Assembly (NCBI GenBank): GCA_963779765.1
Contig: CAVZZP010000004.1
Span: 693,045 to 757,044 of the forward strand
DNA: 64,000 nucleotides
Source: Silicimonas sp963779765
GTDB lineage: Bacteria > Pseudomonadota > Alphaproteobacteria > Rhodobacterales > Rhodobacteraceae
Direction: 5' to 3'
Shown here: one piece after another, positions 8,417 to 17,553 of the stretch
How the letters are laid out: every line of letters begins with the position of its first letter
Position numbering within the stretch: position 1 is the stretch's first letter
Made by a program: the position numbers and the translations under genes
The notes under the pieces: generated by a model
Told to the model about the DNA's origin: nothing
Seen by the model: only the letters and a program-made list of their open reading frames with translations
Database searches by the model: none

Positions 8417-10000
8417 TCAGTTGGCCTGACGCCGCAGGAAGGCCGGAATTTCGATCCGCTCCTGGTCGGGATCGTAGGTCTGCTCCTCGACCGCGCGGCT
8501 GACCGGAGGCTGGTGGCGAACGGGCTGCTCGGCAGGGGCATGACCCGGAGCGGCACCGCCCGACATGCGGTTGATGAGGGTGTTGATGCCGAAGCGCGGA
8601 CGCTCGGCCTCGATGGTGCGCTCGCGGGGGGCGGGCGACGACGGTGCGGTATAGCGCGCTCCGCCCGGCACACGGTTCTGAAGCGACCCGGGCGCGCGAC
8701 CCGTGACCCGCTCCAGACGCGCCAGCGCCTCGGGAGACGGCGTGCCAGGCGTGCGGGCCTGCGGCTGAGGCTGAGGCGCGGGCTCGGCGTGGTATTCCTC
8801 GGCCTCGTGGCGATAGGCCGGCGGCGGCAGACCGTCATCGCTCTGCGCGACGTGCTGGCCGCGCTGTTCCATCTCCTCGAACAGGCTCGGCTCGGGCTCG
8901 CGGCGCGACGGCGCGCGGGCATAGACCTCTTCCGCCCTCTCCGGCTCGGCAGGTGCCGGCGCGGCGGCGGCACGCTGAGGCGCACGCTCCTCGGTCCGGC
9001 GCTCGGTCCGATGCTCGGGGACGCGGGCCGAGATGTCGGCGTCGATGCCCGTCGCCACGACGCTGACGCGCATCCGGCCTTCCATGCTCTCGTCGAGCGT
9101 CGAACCGACGATGATGTTCGCGTCGGCGTCGACCTCTTCGCGGATCCGGTTCGCGGCCTCGTCCAGCTCGAACAGCGTGAGATCGTGAGCGCCGGTGATG
9201 TTGATGAGAACGCCCTTGGCGCCCTTGAGGCTGATCTCGTCCAGAAGCGGATTGGCGATGGCCTTCTCGGCGGCCTGCACGGCGCGATCCTCGCCCTCGG
9301 CCTCGCCGGTGCCCATCATCGCCTTGCCCATCTCGTCCATAACGGCGCGGACGTCGGCGAAGTCGAGGTTGATGAGACCCGGACGCACCATCAGGTCGGT
9401 CACGCCCTTCACGCCCTGGTAGAGCACGTCGTCGGCCATCGAGAAGGCCTCGGTGAAGGTCGTCTTCTCGTTGGCCAGCCGGAACAGGTTCTGGTTCGGG
9501 ATGATGATCAGCGTGTCGACCATCTTCTGGAGGGCTTCGACACCGTCCTCGGCCTGCTTCATTCGCTTGGCGCCCTCGAACTGGAAGGGCTTCGTCACGA
9601 CGCCGACGGTCAGCACACCCAATTCGCGCGCGGCCTGCGCGATGATCGGCGCGGCCCCCGTGCCGGTTCCGCCGCCCATGCCGGCGGTGATGAAGCACAT
9701 GTGCGCCCCGGCCAGGTGATCGACGATCTCCTCGATCGTCTCCTCGGCGGCAGCGGCGCCGACTGAGGGCCTGGCGCCTGCGCCCAGCCCTTCGGTCACC
9801 TTGACGCCCATCTGGATCTTGGTGGCGGCGTTCGATTGCTGCAGCGCCTGCGCGTCGGTGTTCGCCACGACGAACTCGACGCCTTCAAGGCGCTTTTCGA
9901 TCATGTTGTTCACGGCGTTGCCGCCAGCACCGCCCACTCCGAACACGGTAATGCGCGGCTTAAGCTCTTCGTGGGAGGGGATCGTCAAATTCAACGTCAT
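8417..10000 (-). CDS. ftsZ: Cell division protein FtsZ
   Basis: Tubulin-like GTPase that builds the division ring at mid-cell. The GTP-binding P-loop region GVGGAGGNAVNN is at about residues 21-32, the tubulin signature GGGTGTG at about 109-115, and the T7 loop NLDFADVRAVM near residue 210. A long disordered Pro/Glu/Arg/Ala-rich linker (about residues 320-510) leads to the conserved C-terminal peptide EIPAFLRRQAN, which binds FtsA and other partners. The length of 527 residues is normal for alphaproteobacteria with long linkers. It follows ftsA and ftsQ, but a small secreted-protein gene and a 416-nt stretch separate it from ftsA, so it very likely has its own promoter upstream of 10000. Confidence 0.98.
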   Translation of the reverse strand: MTLNLTIPSHEELKPRITVFGVGGAGGNAVNNMIEKRLEGVEFVVANTDAQALQQSNAATKIQMGVKVTEGLGAGARPSVGAAAAEETIEEIVDHLAGAHMCFITAGMGGGTGTGAAPIIAQAARELGVLTVGVVTKPFQFEGAKRMKQAEDGVEALQKMVDTLIIIPNQNLFRLANEKTTFTEAFSMADDVLYQGVKGVTDLMVRPGLINLDFADVRAVMDEMGKAMMGTGEAEGEDRAVQAAEKAIANPLLDEISLKGAKGVLINITGAHDLTLFELDEAANRIREEVDADANIIVGSTLDESMEGRMRVSVVATGIDADISARVPEHRTERRTEERAPQRAAAAPAPAEPERAEEVYARAPSRREPEPSLFEEMEQRGQHVAQSDDGLPPPAYRHEAEEYHAEPAPQPQPQARTPGTPSPEALARLERVTGRAPGSLQNRVPGGARYTAPSSPAPRERTIEAERPRFGINTLINRMSGGAAPGHAPAEQPVRHQPPVSRAVEEQTYDPDQERIEIPAFLRRQAN

Positions 10001-10093
10001 GATGCTTCCGCCTGTCTATTCTTGTCGCGCCATCGGGCAGAGGCCGCCGTCTTTATCACGGTCATCAATCGACCGCCTGCTGGGTGAATGGAC

Positions 10094-10113
10094 CTTACCG
10101 AAAGTCAGGTAAG
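10094..10113. promoter_or_regulatory. Dyad symmetry upstream of ftsZ
   Basis: The inverted repeat CTTACC (10094-10099) and GGTAAG (10108-10113) with an 8-nt spacer sits 94 nt upstream of the ftsZ start in the non-coding gap. It is a candidate operator for ftsZ transcription. It does not fit the CtrA consensus TTAA-N7-TTAA and no regulator can be named. Confidence 0.3.
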
Positions 10114-10416
10114 CGGTCACCCCGATTCGAGCCGAAAACCACGAAATATGGCATTTTTTTGTCCCCAGCCCCCAGCATCTGGGGGTAACCCCAATATCCT
10201 GTGGTCAGTCACGGACTTACGCCCGTCTCTTCACGAGAGAAGCCCTGGGAGACATGCAAAACGCACATCCGGTGGTTGTTTCATCTTGTCGGAGGACACT
10301 GCTCGTGCCGCCCGCCGGTCTCATGCCGGAGTTGTGGATAACATTAACAGATTCGAAATGGTCCGTCGCGCCAATTCGGGCCGTTCCGGCCCTTTGCGGC
10401 GGATTTCCTCTCCCCC

Positions 10417-10816
10417 TCAAACGGCAGGGGCTGTCGGGCACGAAAGGGTTTCCTCGGTCACCGCGACGACCTCCTGGATACTCGCCCGCGCCAAAGCGCG
10501 CCAGACGGACGTACAGACGTTCACCCTTTCTGAACGGCCACCAGCACGCCGGTCCGTCCGCGTCGCCGTCGTAGTAGAAGCAAAGCTGGCCGTTCGTCGT
10601 GGTGATGCGTCCATAGACACAGCGGCCGCTCTCGTCCCGCCACACCGACAACTCGCGGCTCAGATACTCCTCGACGCCCACATCGACCCCGAACTGGTAG
10701 TTTCGGAAGGTCAGCGTCTTGCCCTCCGCGAAATCGAGAAAGGCGTCCGGGCTCAGGTATTCCTGCGCGGCGGCAGGCGTCGTGCAAAGACAGAGGGCAA
10801 CCGCGAGGCTCCGCAT
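10417..10816 (-). CDS. Small secreted protein of unknown function in the division cluster, frameshifted
   Basis: Starts MRSLAVALCLCTTPAAAQEY, a clear Sec signal peptide cut after AAA (about residue 17). The mature part has a compact beta-rich look with conserved-seeming Cys and Trp residues (GRCVYGRI, GQLCFYYDG, CWWPFRKGERLYVRLARFG). A single extra G near 10489 breaks the frame; without it the protein ends SIQEVVAVTEETLSC and a short tail, stopping at 10417-10419, about 133 residues in all. The uncorrected frame runs on to 10217 with Arg/Gly-rich sequence that looks non-coding. It starts 1 nt after the ftsA stop, so it is probably co-transcribed with ftsQ-ftsA. No function is recognised. Confidence 0.6.
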
Positions 10817-10817
10817 T

Positions 10818-12152
10818 CTACCAGTTTTCCTTGAACCACTTCACCGCGCGTTTCAGCGACCGGGGCGCGCCACGGTCGGACGGCATCTCGAAATCCCACC
10901 ACTCGTCTTGCGGATGCGCCGCGAAAAGGGACAACCCGACCGACGACGCGAAGGCCGCCCCGGTCGCCGCCTGCGGCAAGCCGTGGACGCGCAAAGGACG
11001 ACCCACCCGCACCTGCTGGCCAAGGATCTTCGGCGCCAGTGTATCCAGCCCCGGGATCTGCGACGCGCCTCCCGTCAGAACGATCTGCTGCGACGGAAGA
11101 TGCTCGAAGCCCGCAGCGTCGAGGCGTCCGCGCACTTCCTCGAGGATCTCCTCGACACGGGGACGCATGATTCCGATGAGTTCGGCCCGGCTGACCGTGC
11201 GGCGGTCATGCTCCCAGTCGCCCGTCTCTCCGCCGATCTCGATCATCTCGCGGTCGTCCATTCCGGTGGCGAGGACGCCGCCGTGGAAGGTCTTGATCCG
11301 CTCGGCGACGGCCAGCGAGACATGGAGACCCTTCGAGATGTCGCTCGTCACATGCGCGCCGCCCAGACGGACGGTGTCGGCATAGATCATGTGCTTCTTG
11401 ATGAAGATCGAGATGCCGGTGGTCCCGCCCCCCATGTCGACGCAGGCGGCCCCCAGTTCCTGCTCGTCCTCGACCAGAGCGGCGATGCCCGAGACATAGG
11501 CCGACGATGCCACGCCCGCGAGTTCGAGGTCACAGCGCTTGAGGCAATATATCAGGTTCTCGATCACCGCGCGGTCGACCGTCAGCATGTGCATGTCGCA
11601 GGACAGCCGCTGCCCGATCTGGTCCCGAGGGTCGATCAGCCCCGTACGGTGATCGAGAGCGAAGTTCACCGGCTGCGCATGAAGCACTTCGCGGTCGAAA
11701 CCATAGTCAGGCACGTCGCAGGCCTGAAGCACGCGCGCCACGTCATGCTCGCCCACGACATCGCCCTCGACGCGCACGATCCCGGCCAGCCCATAGGACC
11801 GGGGCTGCCCGCCCGACAGGCAGGCGATGACATGGTCGACCCGCGTGTTGGCCATCTTCTGCGCCGCCTGGACCGCGGTGCGGATCGCACGCTCGGTTTC
11901 CTGGACAGCGCAGGTCTCGCCCAGTTCGATGCCGCGCGACCGCGTGGTCGCGGCGCCGATCACGCGGAACTGTGTCTGCCCGGCCATGTGGCCGATGCCT
12001 TCCCCCTCGGGCACCCGGTCACGACCGTCGAAACGAAGCACAAGGCAGGCAATCTTCGAGGTGCCGACGTCCAGAATCGCGATCACACCCCGCTGGATCG
12101 CGGCACGCCGCATCGCGCGCATGGAACGCTGGCTCTGGTACAGGTCGCTCAT
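10818..12152 (-). CDS. ftsA: Cell division protein FtsA
   Basis: Actin-fold protein that tethers FtsZ filaments to the membrane and recruits later division proteins. ATP-binding motifs are visible: phosphate 1 IAILDVGTSK near residues 24-33, phosphate 2 CVDMGGGTTG, and the adenosine motif IVLTGGASQIPG. The 444-residue length is normal and the C-terminus ends in a short basic-aromatic helix (RAVKWFKENW) fitting the membrane-targeting helix. ATG 12152 overlaps the ftsQ TGA (12149-12151), showing coupling; the longer in-frame extension lies wholly within ftsQ and is rejected. Confidence 0.96.
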   Translation of the reverse strand: MSDLYQSQRSMRAMRRAAIQRGVIAILDVGTSKIACLVLRFDGRDRVPEGEGIGHMAGQTQFRVIGAATTRSRGIELGETCAVQETERAIRTAVQAAQKMANTRVDHVIACLSGGQPRSYGLAGIVRVEGDVVGEHDVARVLQACDVPDYGFDREVLHAQPVNFALDHRTGLIDPRDQIGQRLSCDMHMLTVDRAVIENLIYCLKRCDLELAGVASSAYVSGIAALVEDEQELGAACVDMGGGTTGISIFIKKHMIYADTVRLGGAHVTSDISKGLHVSLAVAERIKTFHGGVLATGMDDREMIEIGGETGDWEHDRRTVSRAELIGIMRPRVEEILEEVRGRLDAAGFEHLPSQQIVLTGGASQIPGLDTLAPKILGQQVRVGRPLRVHGLPQAATGAAFASSVGLSLFAAHPQDEWWDFEMPSDRGAPRSLKRAVKWFKENW

Positions 12153-13060
12153 CTCGACTGCTCTCCGTCGGGGGTGAAATCGGTGTCGTACAAATCCTCG
12201 GCCGCGCCCTGCCCCAGCCGGATCGCCGGCCGACGCGGATTGCGGAAATCGACGGCCGCGATGTCGCGCGCGAACAGGTCCTGCGCCGCGTCCAGTGCAA
12301 TGGCCTTCTGAAGCGCGGTCAGCGGGTCGGTCTCCGGCAGAAGGATGCGCTGGTCGCGGTCGAGGATGACGTCCCATCGGCGCGCGCCGACCCGCAGAAG
12401 GCCGCGTGTCCGACCCTCGAGAGGCTCCAGCGCCGCCAGCAGTTCCAGCGCTTCCACCACCGCCTTGTCCGCAGCGGGACCCGCCAGCAAAGGCAGATCG
12501 GGGCGGTCCCCCCGCGCGGCCAGCGCCGTGACGCGATGACCCGTCTCGTCGATCAGCGTCAGCCCCTCGGCACTGCGCCAGATCGCGGCCGGCTGCCGTT
12601 CGGTCACGTCGATTTCAAGCACACCTCCGGTGCGGATGCGGACCGAGGCCTCGGCTACCGCGTCGAGCGTCCTGACGCGCCGGCGCAGCTCGGACAGCTC
12701 CATGTCGAAGGACGACATCGGGAAATCCATGGCGAGCACCGAACGCACCTGCGCCGCCGTCTCGTCCGAGGCGTGCTCCACCGCCATCATGTGGACCATG
12801 AACTCGGGCCGCTCTTCAAGCTGACGGCGGATCTCGCCCACCCGGTCGAACGCCGCATCGACGCGCGCCTCGTCCGACGCCCAGACCAGCGCCACTGTCG
12901 CGACACACAGGACCGGAAGCCCGTAGCGCAGAAAGCGCCGGAACCCGGGCCGCAGCATAAGGCGGTTCATCCGGTAGGCGAGGCGCGACGGCGCGGGGTC
13001 GCGGCGGGTCTCGCGCGCTTCCGCCGCCGCCAGGCGCATGTCGCCCTTCACCGGCCGCAT
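12149..13060 (-). CDS. ftsQ: Cell division protein FtsQ
   Basis: Bitopic division protein that links the cytoplasmic ring to the periplasmic FtsB/FtsL and septal synthases. A basic cytoplasmic tail (PSRLAYRMNRL) precedes one membrane helix (about residues 43-62, YGLPVLCVATVALVWA), then a POTRA and beta domain. ATG 13060 has an AGGGA ribosome site at good spacing and lies 12 nt inside the end of ddl; starts at 13087 or 13039 are possible. The 303-residue length fits. It is the middle of the coupled ddl-ftsQ-ftsA run. Confidence 0.93.
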   Translation of the reverse strand: MRPVKGDMRLAAAEARETRRDPAPSRLAYRMNRLMLRPGFRRFLRYGLPVLCVATVALVWASDEARVDAAFDRVGEIRRQLEERPEFMVHMMAVEHASDETAAQVRSVLAMDFPMSSFDMELSELRRRVRTLDAVAEASVRIRTGGVLEIDVTERQPAAIWRSAEGLTLIDETGHRVTALAARGDRPDLPLLAGPAADKAVVEALELLAALEPLEGRTRGLLRVGARRWDVILDRDQRILLPETDPLTALQKAIALDAAQDLFARDIAAVDFRNPRRPAIRLGQGAAEDLYDTDFTPDGEQSR

Positions 13061-13962
13061 GAGGCGTCCCTGACCAGCCAGTCGCACAAGTCCGGGAACG
13101 AAATGCCGACATGAGCTGCCTGCTCGGGCACGAGCGACGTGGGCGTCATGCCCGGCTGCGTATTGGTTTCAAGCGCCACCAGGCCCGCAAGCCCCTTGGC
13201 GTCGTCCCACCTGAAGTCGGTGCGGCTGACACCCCTGCAGCCCAGCACCCGATGCGCGGTCACCGCGTGTGAAAGGCAGGCCTCGGTCACCTCGGCCGGG
13301 ATGTCGGCGGGCAGTTCGTGCCGCGACCCGCCGGGGGAATACTTGGCGTGATAGTCGTACCAGCCGTCCGACAGGATTTCCGTCACGCAGAAGGCACGGT
13401 CTTCCCTCACCGAGACGGTCAGCTCGCGGCCCGCGACATAGGCCTCGACCATCAGGTGCTCGGGCATTTCGTCCGAGATCAGCGGAGGGCCGTTCGCGCC
13501 CTCCTGGACGATATAGACGCCGACGGACGAGCCTTCGTTGTTCGGCTTCACGACGTAGGGCGGCGCCATGACGTGATGCGCCATGATCTCGGCCTTGCAA
13601 CGGATCAGGCTCTCGACGACCGGAATGCCCGCCTCGGCATAGACCGCCTTGGTCCGCGTCTTGTCCATCGCCAGGGCCGAGGCCAGGACGCCCGAATGAG
13701 TGTAGGGGATGCGCAGCCATTCCAGGATGCCCTGGACGCAGCCGTCCTCGCCCCATCGCCCGTGCAGCGCGTTGAAGACCACATCGGGACGCGACGCGGA
13801 CAGGCGCTCGGCGACATCGGCGCCCGCGTCCAGTTCGCTAACCTCGTATCCCGCTTCCCTCAGCGCGGCGGCGCATTCGCGCCCGCTGGACAGGGACACC
13901 TCGCGCTCGGCCGAGGGTCCGCCCAAAAGTACCGTCACCTTGGGGGTCGTCCTGCTCGACAT
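13048..13962 (-). CDS. ddl: D-alanine--D-alanine ligase
   Basis: ATP-grasp enzyme that makes the D-Ala-D-Ala dipeptide of peptidoglycan. Family features are visible in order: LLGGPSAEREVSLSSG at the N-terminus, ALHGRWGEDG, the grasp loop VKPNNEGSSVGV, and the Mg-binding end LETNTQPGMT. The ATG at 13962 gives 304 residues, the usual size; a GTG at 13971 is an alternative start. The 3' end overlaps the ftsQ start by 13 nt. Order murB-ddl-ftsQ-ftsA is standard for the family. Confidence 0.96.
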   Translation of the reverse strand: MSSRTTPKVTVLLGGPSAEREVSLSSGRECAAALREAGYEVSELDAGADVAERLSASRPDVVFNALHGRWGEDGCVQGILEWLRIPYTHSGVLASALAMDKTRTKAVYAEAGIPVVESLIRCKAEIMAHHVMAPPYVVKPNNEGSSVGVYIVQEGANGPPLISDEMPEHLMVEAYVAGRELTVSVREDRAFCVTEILSDGWYDYHAKYSPGGSRHELPADIPAEVTEACLSHAVTAHRVLGCRGVSRTDFRWDDAKGLAGLVALETNTQPGMTPTSLVPEQAAHVGISFPDLCDWLVRDASCGR

Positions 13963-14002
13963 ACCCGCCACTGCCCATTGTTGGAGCGTCTTCGCGCCCC
14001 GG

Positions 14003-14947
14003 TTATTCTGTCTCTGCCTCGGGAGCCGGTTCGCCGACCCTCATGATTTCCCACTCTAGCCTGATTCCGGAGTGTTGGAAAACCTTCTCGCGCACCTCTT
14101 CCCCAAGGCCCTCAAGATCGGCCGCCGTCGCCGTCCCGGTGTTGATGAGAAAGTTCGGATGCATCTCGGACATTTGCGCCCCGCCTCGCGTCGCGCCCCG
14201 CAGGCCGGCGTCGTCGATGACCTTCCACGCCTTCAGATCATGGCTGTCGCCCGCCTGCCCGGTCGAGCTGAAACCGGCGGGATTGCGGAAGGTCGAGCCG
14301 GCAGAGAGGTCCTTCGTCGGCTGCGTCTCGTCGCGCCGCGCCATCTGCTCGTCCATCTTCGCCGCAAGCTCGGCCGGATCGCCCGGATTTGCGCGGAAAG
14401 TCGCCGAGACGATCATCGCGCCCTCTGGCACCGTCGCCTGCCGGTAGCGGAAGTCGAGATCCGATGGCGTCAGCGTCACACGGGCGCCGTCGCGCAGCAC
14501 CGCCTTCGCCGACACCAGGTGGTCCGCCACGTAGGAGCCGTAGCATCCGGCGTTCATCCGCACCGCGCCGCCGATCGAGCCGGGGATGGTCCGCAGGAAG
14601 GTCAGGTCGCGCCCCGCCTCCGCCGCCACGCGCGCGACCTGCGAGTCCAGAGCCGCCGCCCCGGCGATGACGAGGTCGTCCTCGACCTCTATATCCGCGA
14701 AGGTGCGGGACAGGCGGATCACCACCGCACGCAGACCGCCGTCGCGCACGATCAGGTTGGAGCCGACGCCCATGGGGAAGACGGCCACCTCAGGCGGCAG
14801 CGCTCGAAGGAAGTCTGACAGGTCCTCGACATCGCGCGGCAGGTAGAGCCAGTCGGCGGGACCGCCGACCCGAAGCCACGTCAGGCCCGAAAGGTCATAG
14901 TCCGGCGTCAGCCGTCCGCGCGTCCCGATATCGCCGATTTCACCCAT
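14003..14947 (-). CDS. murB: UDP-N-acetylenolpyruvoylglucosamine reductase MurB
   Basis: FAD- and NADPH-dependent enzyme completing UDP-MurNAc in the cytoplasm. Motifs: TWLRVGGPADWL (N-terminal FAD domain), PMGVGSNLIVRDGG, and TIPGSIGGAVRMNAGCYG, which holds the active-site region. The 314-residue length is a typical short type I MurB. The gene lies 40 nt upstream of ddl on the same strand. murC, which usually precedes it in this family, is not in this window; a radical SAM gene is found beyond the two small membrane genes instead. Confidence 0.97.
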   Translation of the reverse strand: MGEIGDIGTRGRLTPDYDLSGLTWLRVGGPADWLYLPRDVEDLSDFLRALPPEVAVFPMGVGSNLIVRDGGLRAVVIRLSRTFADIEVEDDLVIAGAAALDSQVARVAAEAGRDLTFLRTIPGSIGGAVRMNAGCYGSYVADHLVSAKAVLRDGARVTLTPSDLDFRYRQATVPEGAMIVSATFRANPGDPAELAAKMDEQMARRDETQPTKDLSAGSTFRNPAGFSSTGQAGDSHDLKAWKVIDDAGLRGATRGGAQMSEMHPNFLINTGTATAADLEGLGEEVREKVFQHSGIRLEWEIMRVGEPAPEAETE

Positions 14948-14995
14948 TCCGGCCGGTCTAGCGTCCCGAAGGGGTCCGCGCCAGCCCGGATCGCC

Positions 14996-15256
14996 TCAGC
15001 GCAGCCGCTTGGACCGGAGGACCCACCGGAAGATCGCGCCGACGGGCCAGGCCACGAAGACCGCGCCCGCCGCGATCGGAGCGACTGCGATAAGCGCCGC
15101 CGCAAGATCGCCCTCGCCTCCCTGGCGGAGAAACATCATGTAGGCGATGCCCACGCCGAAACCGCCCGACATCAGAAGGGCGGGAAACATCGACGGCACG
15201 AAAAGCATCAGCGCCCAGGCCCCCATCACGACGAGGGTCACCGTCGTCGCCGTCAA
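14996..15256 (-). CDS. Small membrane protein of unknown function in the murB-DUF2484 interval
   Basis: About 86 residues, mostly hydrophobic: two or three membrane helices are likely (VTLVVMGAWALMLFVPSMF, LLMSGGFGVGIAYMMFL, AALIAVAPIAAGAVFVAWPV) with a basic C-terminus (RWVLRSKRLR). No ATG gives a full protein; a TTG at 15256 overlaps the upstream TGA as TTGA, suggesting coupling, while another TTG at 15298 would add an Arg-rich lead. The gene lies between DUF2484 and murB. Reality is supported by hydrophobic patterning and tight packing; function is unknown. Confidence 0.55.
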   Translation of the reverse strand: MTATTVTLVVMGAWALMLFVPSMFPALLMSGGFGVGIAYMMFLRQGGEGDLAAALIAVAPIAAGAVFVAWPVGAIFRWVLRSKRLR

Positions 15257-15519
15257 GACGGCTCGCCTTCGCCGCGCCGGAAAAGCGCGGCGAGCCAACG
15301 CAGGAAGAACCTGACGGGCCAGCGCAGGACGGAAGCCGCCATGAGAAGCACGATCAGACCCGCGATGACCCCGTCGACGACGAAGACCGCGACGAGGACA
15401 GGCAATCCGACCGCGATAAGCGCATACGCCTGCGGCCAGTGACGGTGCTTCGACGGCACCATTCCGGTCAGGTTGGTCACCACCAGCCAGAGAAGGGCCA
15501 GGATCATGGGATGGCTCAT
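15253..15519 (-). CDS. DUF2484 small membrane protein
   Basis: An 88-residue protein starting MSHPMILALLWLVVTN, with two or three membrane helices and a basic-aromatic end (RWPVRFFLRWLAALFRRGEG). This resembles DUF2484, a small family found beside murB/murC in Rhodobacteraceae, which fits the location. ATG 15519 gives the family-like N-terminus; the upstream extension is rejected as it enters the radical SAM gene. Function is unknown; the neighbourhood suggests a link to envelope or wall synthesis. Confidence 0.7.
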   Translation of the reverse strand: MSHPMILALLWLVVTNLTGMVPSKHRHWPQAYALIAVGLPVLVAVFVVDGVIAGLIVLLMAASVLRWPVRFFLRWLAALFRRGEGEPS

Positions 15520-15611
15520 GCCGCCCTTCGTAGACCTGGATTTCGGCAGCAATGCGGCGGCTTCATTTCTTTCCAAATACGCGAGCGGCGCTGCCCGTTG
15601 CGCTCCGAACC

Positions 15612-16694
15612 TCAGAACAGCGAGAGCTGATCCCCCGTCCGCGGTGGCGCGCGGAACAGGTCCGTCCTCAGCGGCGGCAACTCCCGCGCCAACCCCAGCC
15701 GCTTGGTCGCAATGGCGAAGCGGTGCGCGAACAATTCGGCGAAAGGCCCCTCGCCCGTCATCCGTTTGCCCCACTCGGGGTCGTAGTCCTGCCCGCCGTG
15801 CAACTCCCGCACCCGCCCCATGATCCGTTTCGCGCGATCCGGAAACTCGGCCTCGACCCACTCGCGGAACAGAGGCGACACCTCGCGCGGCAGCCGCAGC
15901 ATGATCCAGCTCGCCGCGACCGCGCCCGCCTCGGCTCCGCGCGCGAGGATCGCTTCCGCCTCGTGATCGGTCAGCGCCGGCACGACGGGGGACACCATGA
16001 TCCGCACCGGACAGCCCGCCTGCGTCAGTCGCTCGATGGTGCGCAGACGTCTCTCAGGCGCAGGCACTCGCGGCTCCATCGCGCGCGCGACGGCAGGGTC
16101 GAGGGTCGTCACGCTGATGCCGACGCGCGCCAGGCCCATCCGGCCCATCTCGCCCAGAATGTCCGCGTCGCGCTCGATCAGCGTGCCCTTCGTCACGACC
16201 GCGACAGGGTGACGGAAGGCGTGAAGCACCTCGAGGATCTGGCGCATGGCACGGTACTCGCGCTCGATCGGCTGGTAGGGGTCCGTGTTGGTGCCGATGG
16301 CGATGACGGCGGGACGGTAGCTTTTCGCCCTCAACTCGCGGTCCAGCACCTCGGCCGCGCCGGGCCGTGCGACGAGTCGCGTCTCGAAATCGAGACCGGG
16401 CGACAGACCCAGATAGGCGTGCGAGGGCCGGGCGAAACAATAGATGCAGCCATGCTCGCAGCCGCGATAGGGGTTGATCGAGCGGTCGAACCCGATATCG
16501 GGCGAGGTGTTGCGCGTGATGACCTTTCGCGGCCTCTCGACGCTGACCTCGGTCCGCAGCGGCGGCAGTTCCTCCTCCAGATCCCAGCCGTCATGGAAAA
16601 CGTCGCGATCCTCGGATTCGAACCTGCCCGGACGGTTCGAGCGCGCCGCGCGTCCGCGAGCGGAAGGGTCAGCATTGTGGGACGAGCGGGCCAT
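15612..16694 (-). CDS. PA0069-family radical SAM protein (spore photoproduct lyase-like)
   Basis: A 360-residue radical SAM enzyme. The 4Fe-4S cluster motif CEHGCIYC is at residues 79-86 and is followed by FARPSHAYLGLSPGLDFE, characteristic of the PA0069 / SplB-related group. Further family segments are IGTNTDPYQPIE, TKGTLIERD and RVGISVTTLD. The substrate is unknown. ATG 16694 gives a normal start; the longer frame to 16787 adds a basic, unconvincing lead. Its promoter region is shared with the divergent corrinoid protein gene (start 16851). Confidence 0.88.
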   Translation of the reverse strand: MARSSHNADPSARGRAARSNRPGRFESEDRDVFHDGWDLEEELPPLRTEVSVERPRKVITRNTSPDIGFDRSINPYRGCEHGCIYCFARPSHAYLGLSPGLDFETRLVARPGAAEVLDRELRAKSYRPAVIAIGTNTDPYQPIEREYRAMRQILEVLHAFRHPVAVVTKGTLIERDADILGEMGRMGLARVGISVTTLDPAVARAMEPRVPAPERRLRTIERLTQAGCPVRIMVSPVVPALTDHEAEAILARGAEAGAVAASWIMLRLPREVSPLFREWVEAEFPDRAKRIMGRVRELHGGQDYDPEWGKRMTGEGPFAELFAHRFAIATKRLGLARELPPLRTDLFRAPPRTGDQLSLF

Positions 16695-16850
16695 GGCGCG
16701 AGAATGGAACAAATGCGGAACATGCGCAAGTGCAACGGCCGTCGCGAAACCGCACCCACGTCGCCGCCGCGACGTGTTCCGTCGCAATCCGGCGTTTCAT
16801 TCCAAGGCGTTTGACCGTAAACCGGGATCGTCACTTTGTGGAGCCGACCC

Positions 16851-17549
16851 ATGTCCGACGACGACGATATCGTTCTCAGCGAGCTCGACGACGAGGAACT
16901 CGTCCAGCAGATGCACGACGACCTCTACGACGGCATGAGGCCCGAGATCGAGGAAGCGACTCACATCCTCCTCAACCGGGGCTGGGCGCCCTACCGCGTC
17001 CTGACCGAGGCGCTCGTCGGCGGCATGAAGATAGTCGGCGAGGATTTCCGGGACGGCATTCTTTTCGTGCCCGAGGTGCTTCTCGCCGCGAACTCGATGA
17101 AAGCCGGCATGTCGATCCTGAAACCGCTTCTGGCCGAGACCGGCGCGCCGACCATCGGCAAGATGGTCATCGGCACCGTCAAGGGCGACATCCACGACAT
17201 CGGCCAGAACCTCGTCACCATGATGATGGAAGGTGCCGGCTTCGAAGTGCTGAACATCGGCATCAACAACCCGGTCGACAAATACCTGGACGCGATGAAG
17301 GAATTCGACGCCGACATCCTTGGCATGTCGGCGCTTCTGACCACGACGATGCCCTACATGAAGGTCGTCATCGACACGATGGTCACCATGGGGATCCGCG
17401 ACGACTACATCATCCTCGTGGGCGGAGCCCCTCTGAACGAGGAATTCGGCAAGGCCATCGGCGCCGACGCCTATTGCCGCGACGCCGCGGTGGCGGTCGA
17501 GACGGCAAAGACGTTCATGGCGCGCAAGCACAACCAGATGTCCGCCTGA
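16851..17549 (+). CDS. Cobalamin-binding corrinoid protein of a split methionine synthase
   Basis: A 232-residue protein with two parts: an N-terminal helical cap (about residues 15-95, B12-binding 2) and a Rossmann B12 domain carrying GDIHDIGQN at about 112-120, where His115 is the expected lower cobalt ligand, plus GMSALLTTTM and the nucleotide-loop segment ILVGGAPL. Such MtbC/MetH-like proteins shuttle methyl groups on cobalamin. ATG 16851 has GGAG 8 nt upstream. With the homocysteine methyltransferase at 464 and DUF1638 at 18161 it fits a three-part B12-dependent methionine synthase like that I recall from fitness work in a Roseobacter relative (memory, unverified). The methyl-tetrahydrofolate part is not in the window. 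Confidence 0.9.
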   Translation: MSDDDDIVLSELDDEELVQQMHDDLYDGMRPEIEEATHILLNRGWAPYRVLTEALVGGMKIVGEDFRDGILFVPEVLLAANSMKAGMSILKPLLAETGAPTIGKMVIGTVKGDIHDIGQNLVTMMMEGAGFEVLNIGINNPVDKYLDAMKEFDADILGMSALLTTTMPYMKVVIDTMVTMGIRDDYIILVGGAPLNEEFGKAIGADAYCRDAAVAVETAKTFMARKHNQMSA

Positions 17550-17553
17550 GGCG

